This document shows, in pieces, positions 26,806-35,633 of a DNA stretch of 64,000 nt. The stretch is from Subtercola sp. Lineage in GTDB: Bacteria > Actinomycetota > Actinomycetes > Actinomycetales > Microbacteriaceae. The stretch covers positions 1-64,000 of the forward strand of contig JAODBC010000071.1 in the NCBI GenBank assembly GCA_025463765.1, in the 5' to 3' direction. The position numbers and the translations under genes were made by a program. Position 1 is the stretch's first letter; each line of letters begins with the position of its first letter. The notes beneath the pieces were generated by a model. It had not been told where the DNA came from, ran no database searches, and was given only the letters and a program-made list of their open reading frames with translations.

Positions 26806-26950
26806 GGGCCGACAGCCGTGCACGGGCCGACAGCGGTGCATCAGGCGTCTGGGGTGCACCGGGCCGTCAGCGGTGCATCAGCTGTCCGCGGTGCACGAGC
26901 CGTCAGTGGTGAACCAGCTGTCGGTGCACGAGCCGTCAGTGGTGCACGAG
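26806..26950. repeat. Degenerate minisatellite downstream of the hydrolase gene
   Basis: About eight units of 16-20 bases of the type GAGCCGTCAGCGGTGCATCA alternate with shorter GCTGTCCGCGGTGCAC units. The right end covers the stop codon of the small His-rich gene on the opposite strand. Confidence 0.8.
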
Positions 26951-27109
26951 GCGCGAGGTGTGCGTTTCGGAGTCGTGATGGTCGCGGTGGTCGTGATGGT
27001 CGCGGTGGTCAGCGACCGAAACCATGCGGCCGACCACGAGCGACGTGACGACAGACGCCAGCACCCAGACGAGGGCACTCGCCAGCAGAATCCACATCAG
27101 CCCGAACAT
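26936..27109 (-). CDS. Small membrane protein with a histidine-rich tail
   Basis: The 57-residue frame begins with one hydrophobic helix (MFGLMWILLASALVWVLASV), a short basic turn and a tail in which DHRDHHDHRDHHD alternates His, Asp and Arg. The ATG has AGAAGGG five bases upstream, which supports expression. The tail is encoded by a short repeat (GGTCGTGATGGTCGCG type). I do not recognise the family. The tail could bind divalent metals, which is an inference from composition only. Confidence 0.6.
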   Translation of the reverse strand: MFGLMWILLASALVWVLASVVTSLVVGRMVSVADHRDHHDHRDHHDSETHTSRLVHH

Positions 27110-27321
27110 CGCGGCCCTTCTTTCTTCGATGCTTTGAGCCTCGCCCCTCATTCGTGGGGATTGGCTGAGATCTGCCGTCATTCGCAGCCGCCGTACAGCC
27201 CGCACTCACGCCGAAGTCACCCTCAACGGGGGGATGCACGCAGGCGGCTCCGCCCAATAATCTACGTACACCACAACTACCTTGCGTCGCAGTCGCAAAT
27301 GCCGATATAGAAAGGTTCGCC

Positions 27322-27723
27322 GTGCCCCAACTCTCTTTGACCTACGATCGTGAAGCCAACGGATTCGAGTGCTACCTGCCCGACCGCATCGTGCACGCGC
27401 CTCTGGCCCCGAGCCACCCCGTCGACGCCGTCTCGGTGAGCGCTGTCGGTTCGCAGAACGGCGACCTGTTGCGGCTCGCGTATTCCTCACACGCTGACGA
27501 CGGCGCCCGCGTCATCGTCATCGTTCACGTCGACGCGCGCACGGGGGCACTGGTGGATGCCCCGTCGGTCAGCGACACGATCGACGCCGAGTTGGCGGCC
27601 GCCTTCTTAGAAGCTGCGGCCGAGACCGTCAACCCCGCGGGAGCTCTGCGCGATCTCATCGACTTCCGCCCCGAGGTGCTGCCTGGCTTCGCGCCGTCTG
27701 GCACCCCCAGTCGGGCCGCCTAA
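27322..27723 (+). CDS. Hypothetical protein, 133 residues
   Basis: I do not recognise this family. The protein is soluble, slightly acidic and without membrane segments or known motifs. The first third has beta-strand-like alternation (LSLTYDREANGFECYLPDRIV, DAVSVSAVGS, RVIVIVHVDA), and an Ala-rich helix (ELAAAFLEAAAETV) follows. GAAAGG lies six bases before the GTG start, and the codon usage matches neighbouring genes, so it is probably a real gene. Confidence 0.7.
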   Translation: MPQLSLTYDREANGFECYLPDRIVHAPLAPSHPVDAVSVSAVGSQNGDLLRLAYSSHADDGARVIVIVHVDARTGALVDAPSVSDTIDAELAAAFLEAAAETVNPAGALRDLIDFRPEVLPGFAPSGTPSRAA

Positions 27724-27736
27724 GAGCTCAATCGCG

Positions 27737-27847
27737 ATGAGCGACAACCCCCATACCCGCGAACGCCGCCGCCGCGAACGCGTCTTGCTGCTCTCGGCGT
27801 CGGCCACGTACGTCGCGGTGCTCGTCGCGTACCTCGCCACTCGCTGA
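27737..27847 (+). CDS. Possible 36-residue membrane peptide
   Basis: A short frame encodes a polar basic start (MSDNPHTRERRRRERV) followed by a single hydrophobic helix (LLLSASATYVAVLVAYLA). It lies 13 bases after the preceding stop and has only a weak ribosome-binding site. The layout is like small actinobacterial membrane peptides, but the call is tentative. Confidence 0.4.
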   Translation: MSDNPHTRERRRRERVLLLSASATYVAVLVAYLATR

Positions 27848-27891
27848 CCGAACGAAAAGCGAACCCACAGGCGAGCCGGTAGAGTGCAGGC

Positions 27892-28212
27892 ATGAGCGAC
27901 CTGCCACCGAATCTCGACGAGATCGATGACCTGCCCCGAGGCCACCACGAACAGGTCTACTTCACGTACGGCAAATACCAGTACCTGCTCGAGAACGAGC
28001 ATGCCGATCGCTGGGGCGTCAGCAGTTATCGCTTGGTCGACTGGCACGAGCTGGGGCGCATCCATCAGCTCGCAGCCGGCAGCTTCGCCGCGGCCGACTT
28101 TCCCGACGGCGCCTATACGGTGCACCTCACCGGCCATGCTCACAAACACGATGCCGAGGGAGCGCCGCTGACCTGGCGCGACGCCGTCATCAGCCTCACG
28201 AACGAGGTGTGA
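27892..28212 (+). CDS. Hypothetical protein, 106 residues
   Basis: No family is recognised. The protein is soluble and rich in aromatic residues and histidines (HHEQVYFTYGKYQYLLENEH, HLTGHAHKH). The ATG lies six bases after TAGAGT (27880-27885), one of the leaderless-type starts of this window, which argues that the gene is expressed. It precedes the inositol monophosphatase-family gene. Confidence 0.75.
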   Translation: MSDLPPNLDEIDDLPRGHHEQVYFTYGKYQYLLENEHADRWGVSSYRLVDWHELGRIHQLAAGSFAAADFPDGAYTVHLTGHAHKHDAEGAPLTWRDAVISLTNEV

Positions 28213-28306
28213 GGGCGGTGGCGAGAACGCGATGCGCACGCCCGAGCGCGGTGCGTCAGACCACGGCGCACACCCACGCCGCGCAGCAGGCCATGGCGGC
28301 CACGAA

Positions 28307-29161
28307 GTGAGCGCATCAGCAACGAGCACGCCCGACCCGAACCGCGAGCTACTCGACCTCGCACGGCGTATCGCCGTCGAGGCCGCCGAGCTGGCTGCCC
28401 GGAGACGCGCCGTGGGCGTCGAAGTCGCAGCGAGCAAGTCATCACCTGAAGACGTGGTGACGTTCGCCGACCGCGAAGTGGAGCTGTTCATCCGCAGCTC
28501 GTTGGCTGATGCCCGCCCGAACGACGGATTTTTCGGCGAAGAGTCCACCGATTCCGCTTCGGCGGGCACCTCGGGTCTCACCTGGGTGGTCGACCCCATC
28601 GACGGAACCGTGAACTACCTCTACGGAATCCCCGCCTACAACATCAGCATCGCCGTGGTCGAGGGCGACGCCGACCCGCAGACGTGGCGCGCGCTCGCCG
28701 GGTGCGTCGTGAATCCGGTTCTGGGTGAGGTCTTCACGGCGACGGATGCCCGTGGGGCCTTTCTCGGCCAGAAACAGCTGCACGTGAATCCGCTGCTCGA
28801 CCTGTCACAGGCCCTCGTCGGCACCGGGTTCTCTTACTCGTCTGACGTTCGCGTTCAACAGGGTCTCGTACTCGCAGGATTGATCGGCCAGGTGCGCGAC
28901 ATCCGCCGTATCGGCGCGGCCGCCCTCGACCTCTGCAACGTGGCCGCCGGGCGCCTCGACGCCTACTACGAGCGGGGTCTGAGCCCCTGGGACCACGCCG
29001 CCGGTGCCCTCATCGCGCGCGAGGCCGGTGCCACCGTCAAGGGCTTCGGCGACGCGCGCGCCGACCGCCCCGCCACCCTCGCGGCCAACCCGGAGTTGCT
29101 CGCGACGCTCGAGCCCATCCTGTTCGACCTCTTCACCTCGGCGGGCCTCGCCACGCGCTAG
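28307..29161 (+). CDS. Inositol monophosphatase family protein
   Basis: The 284-residue protein has the Li-sensitive Mg-dependent phosphatase motifs: FFGEES (metal ligand Glu), WVVDPIDGTVNYLYGIP and SPWDHAAGALIAREAGA. Relatives dephosphorylate myo-inositol 1-phosphate, histidinol phosphate, PAP or fructose 1,6-bisphosphate. The substrate cannot be fixed from the motifs alone. The start is uncertain: the GTG at 28307 gives the usual length, while an ATG at 28232 would add 25 residues of low-quality sequence. Confidence 0.9.
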   Translation: MSASATSTPDPNRELLDLARRIAVEAAELAARRRAVGVEVAASKSSPEDVVTFADREVELFIRSSLADARPNDGFFGEESTDSASAGTSGLTWVVDPIDGTVNYLYGIPAYNISIAVVEGDADPQTWRALAGCVVNPVLGEVFTATDARGAFLGQKQLHVNPLLDLSQALVGTGFSYSSDVRVQQGLVLAGLIGQVRDIRRIGAAALDLCNVAAGRLDAYYERGLSPWDHAAGALIAREAGATVKGFGDARADRPATLAANPELLATLEPILFDLFTSAGLATR

Positions 29162-29199
29162 CGCGAGCCTCCGGGTGGTTGGGCGGGGCAGCGCTCTCT

Positions 29200-29287
29200 T
29201 CGGCAGAACCGCACCCTTTCGGCAGATCCGCGCCCGTTCGGCAGATCCGCGCGATTTCTACGGGGCGCATCTGCCGAAAGGGTGCGG
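29200..29287. repeat. Intergenic direct and inverted repeat
   Basis: Perfect 19-base arms (CCGCACCCTTTCGGCAGAT at 29209-29227 and its complement at 29269-29287) enclose two further direct copies of TTCGGCAGATCCGCGC. It lies between the convergent phosphatase and glucosidase genes and could act as a two-way transcription stop, though it lacks T-runs. Confidence 0.85.
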
Positions 29288-29354
29288 CTTGCTCGCGAGC
29301 CGACCGTGCCGACCAAGCCGGCCGTGCCGAGCATCCGGACGCCCGGCACGGTCG

Positions 29355-31145
29355 CTACCGCGCGCGCAGCCAGACCGTGGTGTCGGTGGGCACGACCGCC
29401 TCGTCGACGGGGCCGCTGGCCAGCAGCAGCTCGCCGAACTCCTCGACAGGAATCTCCACGGGCATCGGGCCGGTGTTCGCGATGACGGTGATGTCGCCGT
29501 TCGTGAAGGCGATGACTTCGGGGCCGAAGCCGAGGTGGTCGAGCCAGGTCAGGGTGCCGAAGCCGAGGTTCGACTCCGCACGCAGGGCCAGCGCCAGCTT
29601 GTAGAGCTCGAGGGTCGAACCGGCGACGCCCTCCTGCTGGTCGCGCGCGTAGGCATCCCAGTCGGCCGGCTGTGGCAGCCACGTCGCGGTGCCGGGGCCG
29701 AACCCGTAGCTGGGGGCTCCGGCCTCCCAGGGGATGGGCACTCGGCATCCGTCGCGCCCGTAGCGCTCGCCGTGCGTACGGAACCAGGTGGGGTCTTGGC
29801 GCGCTTCGTCTGGCAGGTCGATCGACTCGGGCAGGCCGAGCTCTTCACCCTGGTAGATGTACGCGCTGCCGGGAAGGGCGAGCATCACGGCGGTCGCCGC
29901 GCGGGCTCGGCGGAGGCCATCCACTGGGTCGGGCAGGCCGGTCGACTTCGGGCCGACGCCGTCGCCCTGCAGGTGCCCGGGGCCGAGCGAGAGGCGCGTG
30001 GCGTGCCGCACGACGTCGTGGTTCGAGAGCACCCAGGTGCTCGGGGCTCCCACGCTCGAGAAGGCGGCGATCGATCCGTCGATTACGAGGCGCAGCTCTG
30101 CCGCCGACCAGTTCGCCTCGAGGTAGGTGAAGTTGAAGGCCTGGTGCATCTCGTCGTCGCGCACCCAGCGGGCGAGCTTGTGCAGCGGTTCTACCCACGC
30201 CTCGGCGCAGAGCACGCGGTCGCCCTCGTACTCGCTCAGCACGTTGTTCCAGTCGCGGTAGATCTCGTGCACGCCGTCTTGGGCCCAATAGGGCGGGGTG
30301 GGGGCATCCGCTGTCTCAGAGATGGCGTCGGCGATGCTCACGCCGCCGCCCATGCTGCCGGAGTCTGCCGGTGGCGTGTAGTCGGGCAGGCCCTCCTCCT
30401 TGACGAGGCCGTGCGCAACGTCGACCCGGAACCCGTCGGCGCCGCGGTCGAGCCAGAAGCGCAGAATGTCGCGGAACTGCTCACGAACCCACTCGTTCTG
30501 CCAGTTGAGGTCGGGCTGGCTCGAGTCGAAGAGGTGCAGGTACCACTGGCCGGGGGTTCCGTCGTCGTTCGTGAGACGGCTCCAGGCCGGGCCGCCGAAC
30601 ACGGATTCCCAGTTGTTCGGGGGAGTGTCGCCGTTCGGGCCGGTGCCGTCGCGAAAGATGTACCGGTTGCGCTCGACGCTGCCGGGTGCCGCGGCTTTCG
30701 CCTGCGTGAACCAGACGTGATCCCACGAGGTGTGGTTCGGCACGAGGTCGACAATGACGCGGATGCCCAGGGCGTGACTCTTGGCCAGCAAGAAGTCGAA
30801 GTCGGCCAACGTGCCGAACCGGGGGTCGACGTCGCAGTAGTCGGCCACGTCGTATCCCGCGTCGTGCTGGGGCGACGTGAAGAACGGGCTCAGCCAGATC
30901 GCGTCGATGCCGAGCTGCTGCAGAGCATCCAGTCGGCTGGTGATGCCCGCCAAATCGCCCAAGCCGTCGCCGTCGGAGTCGGCGAATGAGCGCGGATAGA
31001 TCTGGTAGATGACGGCCGAGCGCCACCATTCGGCGCCCGCCGTGCCGGTCGCCACCCTCGTTTCGGCGTCGATGCCGGCGAACGTGAGGGTTTCGGCTGG
31101 CTGGCCTTGCTCGGCTGCGGGCTCGGGCGTGTGCTCGATAGTCAT
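29355..31145 (-). CDS. GH13 alpha-glucosidase / oligo-1,6-glucosidase-like
   Basis: The 596-residue protein has the GH13 (beta/alpha)8 barrel regions in order: DLVPNHTS, GFRVDVAHG with nucleophile D242, VLCAEAW with acid/base E315, and LSNHDVVRH with D377. The start VIYQIYPRSFADSDGDGLGDL is typical of alpha-glucosidases that act on maltose, isomaltose or trehalose-derived oligosaccharides. A domain with beta-strand character closes the protein. There is no signal peptide, so it is cytosolic. The ATG lies six bases after TAGGGT (31152-31157 on the opposite strand). Confidence 0.94.
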   Translation of the reverse strand: MTIEHTPEPAAEQGQPAETLTFAGIDAETRVATGTAGAEWWRSAVIYQIYPRSFADSDGDGLGDLAGITSRLDALQQLGIDAIWLSPFFTSPQHDAGYDVADYCDVDPRFGTLADFDFLLAKSHALGIRVIVDLVPNHTSWDHVWFTQAKAAAPGSVERNRYIFRDGTGPNGDTPPNNWESVFGGPAWSRLTNDDGTPGQWYLHLFDSSQPDLNWQNEWVREQFRDILRFWLDRGADGFRVDVAHGLVKEEGLPDYTPPADSGSMGGGVSIADAISETADAPTPPYWAQDGVHEIYRDWNNVLSEYEGDRVLCAEAWVEPLHKLARWVRDDEMHQAFNFTYLEANWSAAELRLVIDGSIAAFSSVGAPSTWVLSNHDVVRHATRLSLGPGHLQGDGVGPKSTGLPDPVDGLRRARAATAVMLALPGSAYIYQGEELGLPESIDLPDEARQDPTWFRTHGERYGRDGCRVPIPWEAGAPSYGFGPGTATWLPQPADWDAYARDQQEGVAGSTLELYKLALALRAESNLGFGTLTWLDHLGFGPEVIAFTNGDITVIANTGPMPVEIPVEEFGELLLASGPVDEAVVPTDTTVWLRAR

Positions 31146-31244
31146 ACTAAAACCCTAATGCGCTCCCGCCGGTCTTTTCGGGCCCCGTCGGGATGCTATT
31201 CTCTTACGGTGCCAAAACGCGGCCGCTTGCCGGCGTGCGTGTGC

Positions 31245-31316
<72 letters not shown>

Positions 31317-31428
31317 CCCGTGTTAGTTTCATTGACCTGCGGTCGAACAAAGCCTGCGGGCTTTGAGGAGGCCTACGGCCTCGAAACATCACGGCGGCCT
31401 CTCTCTGCTCGTGAGAGTATGGAGGCAT

Positions 31429-31502
31429 GGCGGGGTAGCTCAGGTGGTTAGAGCACACGGCTCATAATCGTGGTGTCGCGGGTTCAAGTCCCGCTCCCGC
31501 TA
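31429..31502 (+). tRNA. tRNA-Met (CAU anticodon), elongator type
   Basis: GGCGGGG pairs with TCCCGCT (two G-U pairs). The anticodon stem-loop is CACGG-CTCATAA-TCGTG, with the last stem pair weak, and the T arm is GCGGG-TTCAAGT-CCCGC. The paired first base of the acceptor stem argues against initiator tRNA. Confidence 0.9.
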
Positions 31503-31503
31503 C

Positions 31504-31537
31504 GAAGCCCCCGAGATCTCGCCGTCTCGGGGGCTTC
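31504..31537 (+). terminator. Rho-independent terminator after tRNA-Met
   Basis: GAAGCCCCCGAGA and TCTCGGGGGCTTC form a 13-base stem with an eight-base loop, followed by TTT. Confidence 0.9.
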
Positions 31538-31745
31538 TTTCGTTGGCGGGGTGGCCTCTCGTCTGCCCGCCGTCGACCCGAGCCCGAGCCCCGGGCATCC
31601 CTCGGCGGATTTGAGGCCGTTAGAGCCAATTGAGGCCGGTATAACGACCTCAATATGACCTATCGGGCTCACGAGGAGCGCGACAGACCCAGGACGCATA
31701 AACAGCTGGCCGGAACCGCGAGCCGGCTGGTGCGTACGACATTCG

Positions 31746-31799
31746 CAAACGGCGTAAACGGCGTAAACGGCGCAAACGGGGCAAACGGCGCAAACGGCT
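31746..31799. repeat. 9-base tandem repeat beside the kup stop codon
   Basis: Six degenerate copies of CAAACGGCG (variants TAAACGGCG and CAAACGGGG) run up to the stop codon of kup. The array lies outside the gene, directly 3' of it. Confidence 0.88.
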
Positions 31800-33706
31800 C
31801 AGATGTCGATGTCGCTGCCCATTGTGACGGTGCGGCTGGCGGGCAACGCGAATCGCGCCGCCGGGTTCGCCGCGTTCTGGGCGAGAGCCGCGAAGAGACT
31901 CTTGCGCCACTGCACCATGCCCGGGGCACGAGTTGTGCGAATAGCGCCGCGCGACACGAAGTACGACGCGGCGTCGACCTGCTTGGCCGACAGGTCGAGA
32001 ACGTCGAGCATGCAGGCTCTGCGCAGGGCGCGCGGGATGTTCGGGGTGTCTGAGAAGCCGAAACGAATTCTGAGGTGGTCGATGTCGTCGTCGGAGTAGC
32101 CGAGGTCGTTGTACTCGAACGCGTCTTTCGGGTCGACGTGCGGCACGTTCTCGATGACGACGGTGACGATGATGACGCGCTTGTGCAGAACTTTGTTGCG
32201 TTCGACGTTCGCGCGCAATGCGAGCGGGGTCGAGTCTCTGTTCGGATGCAGAAAAATCGCGATGCCCGGAACGCGAACGATGTTCTTCTCGCGCACCTTG
32301 TCCACGAATTCCGAGAGCGATCCTTCTTTCTTGATGCGGCCGGCGATGACGAGTTGTCTGCCGCGACGCCAGGTCGTCATGACCACGATCACGGCGAAGG
32401 CGACGAGCAACGGTACCCAGCCGCCGTGCAGAATCTTCGACAGGTTGGCGCTCAGGAACGTCGCTTCGAGCCCCCCGAAGACCAGGGCGGCAGCGCCGAT
32501 CTTGAGCGGACCCCAGCCCCACAGGCGCGGGGCGACCAGCAACAGCAATACCGTGTCGATGAGAAGGGCGCCGGTCACAGAGACGCCGTACGCCGTTGCG
32601 AGGGCCGCCGACGATCGGAAGACCAGCATGACCGCCATCACTCCGATGAACAGCAGGGCATTGACCGCCGGCAGGTAGACCTGGCCGCCCTCTTTCTCTG
32701 ACGTGTGTTTCACGGTCAACGGGGGCAGCAGCCCGAGCTGGATGGCCTGCCGGGTCAGCGAGAACGCCCCGGAGATGACGGCCTGGCTCGCGATGACCGT
32801 GGCGGCGGTCGCGAGAATCACCATCGGCAGGCGCGCCCAGTCAGGAAAGAGTAAGAAGAACGGATTCGCGCGCGTCGCCGGATCCTGCAGAATCAGCGCG
32901 GCCTGGCCGAGGTAGTTGAGCACGAGAGCGGGAAACACGAGAACGAACCACGCCCGGCGAATCGGCGGCCGGCCGAAGTGGCCCATGTCGGCGTACAGCG
33001 CCTCTGCACCCGTGATGACCAGCACGACGGCCCCCATCGCTACGAAGGCGATGAGGGGATGGGCGACGATGAATACGACCGCGTATGACGGGGACAACCC
33101 CACCAGCACGCTCGGATGCTGCACCACCATCGCGAGGCCGGCCACGCCGATGACGACGAACCACAGCACCATCACCGGGCCGAACAGCTTGCCCACCTTG
33201 CCGGTGCCGAACCGCTGGAAGGTGAAAAGGCCGGTGAGAATGACGGCGGCGATCGGCACGATGAGATTGGCGATGCCCGGCACAGCGACCTGCAGGCCCT
33301 CGACGGCAGAGAGCACGCTGATCGCCGGGGTGATCAGCGAGTCGCCATAGAACAGCGAGACTCCGACGATGCCGATGATGAGCAGCAGCCCGGCCTTGCC
33401 GGCGTTCTTCGCGTAAAGGCGCTGTGCGAGGGCCGCGAGCGCCATCACCCCGCCTTCGCCGTCGTTGTCGGCGCGCATCAAGATCGACACGTATTTGATC
33501 GACACCACGATGGTCATGGCCCAGAACATGAGCGAGATCACGCCGTACACGTCGTCGGGCGTGGCCTGCACGGCACCGCCGTCGATGCTGAAAACGGTTT
33601 GCAGCGAGTACAACGGGCTGGTTCCGATATCACCGAACACCACACCCAGCGCCGCGATCGCGAGCCCACTGGCTCCGACCTTCACCGGCTGCGTCAGGGT
33701 TTTCAC
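31799..33706 (-). CDS. kup: KUP/HAK/KT family potassium transporter
   Basis: The family signature ALGVVFGDIGTSPLYSLQTVF lies at the N terminus, followed by GEGGVMALAAL and FYGDSLITPAISVLSAVEGL. About 12 hydrophobic helices are followed by a soluble C-terminal domain of about 200 residues. It probably imports potassium with protons. The GTG at 33706 has GGAG seven bases upstream and gives 635 residues. An ATG at 33748 would add 14 residues and is the alternative. No potassium-responsive regulator is adjacent. Confidence 0.93.
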   Translation of the reverse strand: MKTLTQPVKVGASGLAIAALGVVFGDIGTSPLYSLQTVFSIDGGAVQATPDDVYGVISLMFWAMTIVVSIKYVSILMRADNDGEGGVMALAALAQRLYAKNAGKAGLLLIIGIVGVSLFYGDSLITPAISVLSAVEGLQVAVPGIANLIVPIAAVILTGLFTFQRFGTGKVGKLFGPVMVLWFVVIGVAGLAMVVQHPSVLVGLSPSYAVVFIVAHPLIAFVAMGAVVLVITGAEALYADMGHFGRPPIRRAWFVLVFPALVLNYLGQAALILQDPATRANPFFLLFPDWARLPMVILATAATVIASQAVISGAFSLTRQAIQLGLLPPLTVKHTSEKEGGQVYLPAVNALLFIGVMAVMLVFRSSAALATAYGVSVTGALLIDTVLLLLVAPRLWGWGPLKIGAAALVFGGLEATFLSANLSKILHGGWVPLLVAFAVIVVMTTWRRGRQLVIAGRIKKEGSLSEFVDKVREKNIVRVPGIAIFLHPNRDSTPLALRANVERNKVLHKRVIIVTVVIENVPHVDPKDAFEYNDLGYSDDDIDHLRIRFGFSDTPNIPRALRRACMLDVLDLSAKQVDAASYFVSRGAIRTTRAPGMVQWRKSLFAALAQNAANPAARFALPASRTVTMGSDIDI

Positions 33707-34012
33707 CGACAGACTCCGACCATCATCACAACTGACTTTCCTGCACATCGCATCTGTGCGAACTCACGCGACTCTACCCGCCTCGAGGGGCTCCCCTCCC
33801 CGCGCCTCGGTGCTCTCAGTCGATTTCGAGTTTGGCTGTGTGTGTCAGGGCGTGTTCTGCACGTTCCGGCGTTCGATCCCACCACGGATGCCCGGGGTTC
33901 ACCGTCGCGATGACGAGGCCGCCCGCCTCCGTCGACGTCGCGCTGAATTCCGCCACTGACCGCCGCGGCCGCTCGGGCTACGCACCCTGTCGCTCGCTAG
34001 GGACTTCTTCGA
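33707..34012. other. Intergenic region without a recognisable gene
   Basis: This is the 306-base gap between the divergent-to-convergent neighbours kup (start) and the MarR-type gene (end). It must contain the kup promoter, but I see no convincing boxes, no tRNA, no repeat array and no open frame with protein-like composition. Confidence 0.6.
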
Positions 34013-34525
34013 TCAGGCACTCGGCTGCGAGCCGGCGACCCATCGGGGCGTGTCGCACGATTCGTCGATGACTACGTCGCCGTCGCGCAGGATCTTCAGC
34101 AACGTAGCTAGTTGTTGGCGCTGTTCGGAGTTCAGAGGCGCCATGAACTCGTTGTCGATCTCGTGCTGCGCATGGGCTGCGTCGAGAAGCCGCGCCCGCC
34201 CGCCGTCAGTGATTGTGACGCGGTTGCGCTTTCGGTTCTCGGGGTCACGCGTGCGTTCTACTTCGCCCGCTGCCTCCAAGGGGTTCAACAAAACGACGAG
34301 AGCGCTTGCCGTCAGATTCATTTTGCTCGCCAGCGTCGCTTGACTCATCGGGCCAGCATCGTCGAGAAGTCCGAGGAGCTCGAACTGTCGAGGCTTGAGG
34401 CGCAGATCTGTGTGTGCCTTACGCAGACGCCGCATGGCGTCACCACCCAGCACCGCGAGGAGGAGGCTCGGGCTCGTTTTCGCCTCGACCAGCGGGGAGA
34501 GGTCTTCCAGCCCGTTGCCAGTCAC
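34013..34525 (-). CDS. MarR family regulator linked to the aldo/keto reductase
   Basis: The 170-residue winged-helix protein shows LKPRQFELLGLLDDAGPMSQATLASKMNLTASALVVLLNPLE and the wing RDPENRKRNRVTITDGG, as in the MarR family. Its GTG start overlaps the stop of the aldo/keto reductase by four bases, so both are on one transcript and it probably represses the palindrome at 35634-35664. The ligand is unknown. Confidence 0.9.
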   Translation of the reverse strand: MTGNGLEDLSPLVEAKTSPSLLLAVLGGDAMRRLRKAHTDLRLKPRQFELLGLLDDAGPMSQATLASKMNLTASALVVLLNPLEAAGEVERTRDPENRKRNRVTITDGGRARLLDAAHAQHEIDNEFMAPLNSEQRQQLATLLKILRDGDVVIDESCDTPRWVAGSQPSA

Positions 34526-35589
34526 AGGGTTGACCCTACACGCCGGTCGGCGAGGTCGAGGCCGAGTTCTGCGCGGTCGACGTCGAGCATTTCGTAGGGG
34601 AAGCCCTGTGCTCGAGCGCTGACGGCGTCGAGCGTAGTGAGCTGTTCAGGCGTCAAGACGAGGTCTTGACCGTCTAGGTTCTGTTTCAGCTGGTCGGGGC
34701 GACGCGGACCCATGACCGGGATAGCTCCTTTTGACAGCAGCCAGGCAATCGATACTGCTACAGAGCTGGTTCCCGCTGCGCGTGCGATTGTGCCGACGCT
34801 CTCTACGATGTCTTGCGACTGGTCGTCTCGCACGATCATCCCCTCGGGCGATTGTGGACCGCCTTCGAGGATGACGCGGTGTTGGGAGGCCATGTCGCCT
34901 GTGATGTCGTATCGCAATTTCATAGTGCCGACGAGCAGGCCTCCGCTCAGCGGCGCAGCGGCGAGCATTGCCAGTCCGCGTGCGGCTGCGAAGGGGGAGT
35001 GTTCTCTCTCTGGCGCCCGCTCGAGCAAGTTGTAGTGCATCTCGAGTGCGACGAGGGGAGCCCAACCACGAAGATCGGCGATGGTCGCCGCGGTCGCTGC
35101 ACGCCATGCAGGAAAACTCGAGAGCCCGAAGTAGAGCACCTTGCCTTCGCGCACGAGACCTTCGATGCCGTACATGAGGTCCTCGATCGGCGTTACCCCA
35201 TCGTCGGTGTGGGCAAGCAGCACGTCGATGTGATCAGTGTTCAGCCGCTTGAGGCTTGCTTCGACCTCGGCTCGCAGAGCCTTTCTGTGCTGCCCGGCCG
35301 CTGACACGGCCGGGCGAGCGAGCGGAGTGCGCCCGTATTTGGAGATCACAACAATCTCATCCCGGCGACCGGCGATGAATTCACCGACCAACGTCTCTGC
35401 GCGGCCGCCGAGGTAGCGGCTAGAGGTGTCGATGAGGTTTCCGCCTGCGTTCAGATAGGCGGCGATCGTTTCACGGGCGACGGTCTCGTCGACGGTGGTT
35501 CCGCCGAGTCCGATTCTGCCGGTGCCCAGAGCCAGGCGCGAAACTTGCAATCCGGTGCGATCTCCGAGCAGGCGGTTTTTGATGTTCAT
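34522..35589 (-). CDS. Aldo/keto reductase
   Basis: The 355-residue NADPH-dependent oxidoreductase has a complete catalytic tetrad: Asp and Tyr in NLIDTSSRYLGG, Lys in VVISKYGRT, and His in VLLAHTDDG. It resembles the pyridoxal 4-dehydrogenase/aldose dehydrogenase branch. The ATG at 35589 has GGAGG six bases upstream. The open frame extends further, but the extra 35 residues show no family similarity. It is cotranscribed with the MarR gene that follows. Confidence 0.92.
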   Translation of the reverse strand: MNIKNRLLGDRTGLQVSRLALGTGRIGLGGTTVDETVARETIAAYLNAGGNLIDTSSRYLGGRAETLVGEFIAGRRDEIVVISKYGRTPLARPAVSAAGQHRKALRAEVEASLKRLNTDHIDVLLAHTDDGVTPIEDLMYGIEGLVREGKVLYFGLSSFPAWRAATAATIADLRGWAPLVALEMHYNLLERAPEREHSPFAAARGLAMLAAAPLSGGLLVGTMKLRYDITGDMASQHRVILEGGPQSPEGMIVRDDQSQDIVESVGTIARAAGTSSVAVSIAWLLSKGAIPVMGPRRPDQLKQNLDGQDLVLTPEQLTTLDAVSARAQGFPYEMLDVDRAELGLDLADRRVGSTL

Positions 35590-35633
35590 GGCTTCCTCCG
35601 CAGACGAATCGGTGAAGCTTCGCCCATCTTCAA

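Noticed and set aside
29200-29287. Possible CRISPR array
   Set aside because: The units are adjacent direct copies of 18-19 bases with no unique spacers and no cas genes nearby.
33707-34012. Potassium or c-di-AMP riboswitch before kup
   Set aside because: I could not find a convincing conserved core or a terminator-antiterminator arrangement in the gap.
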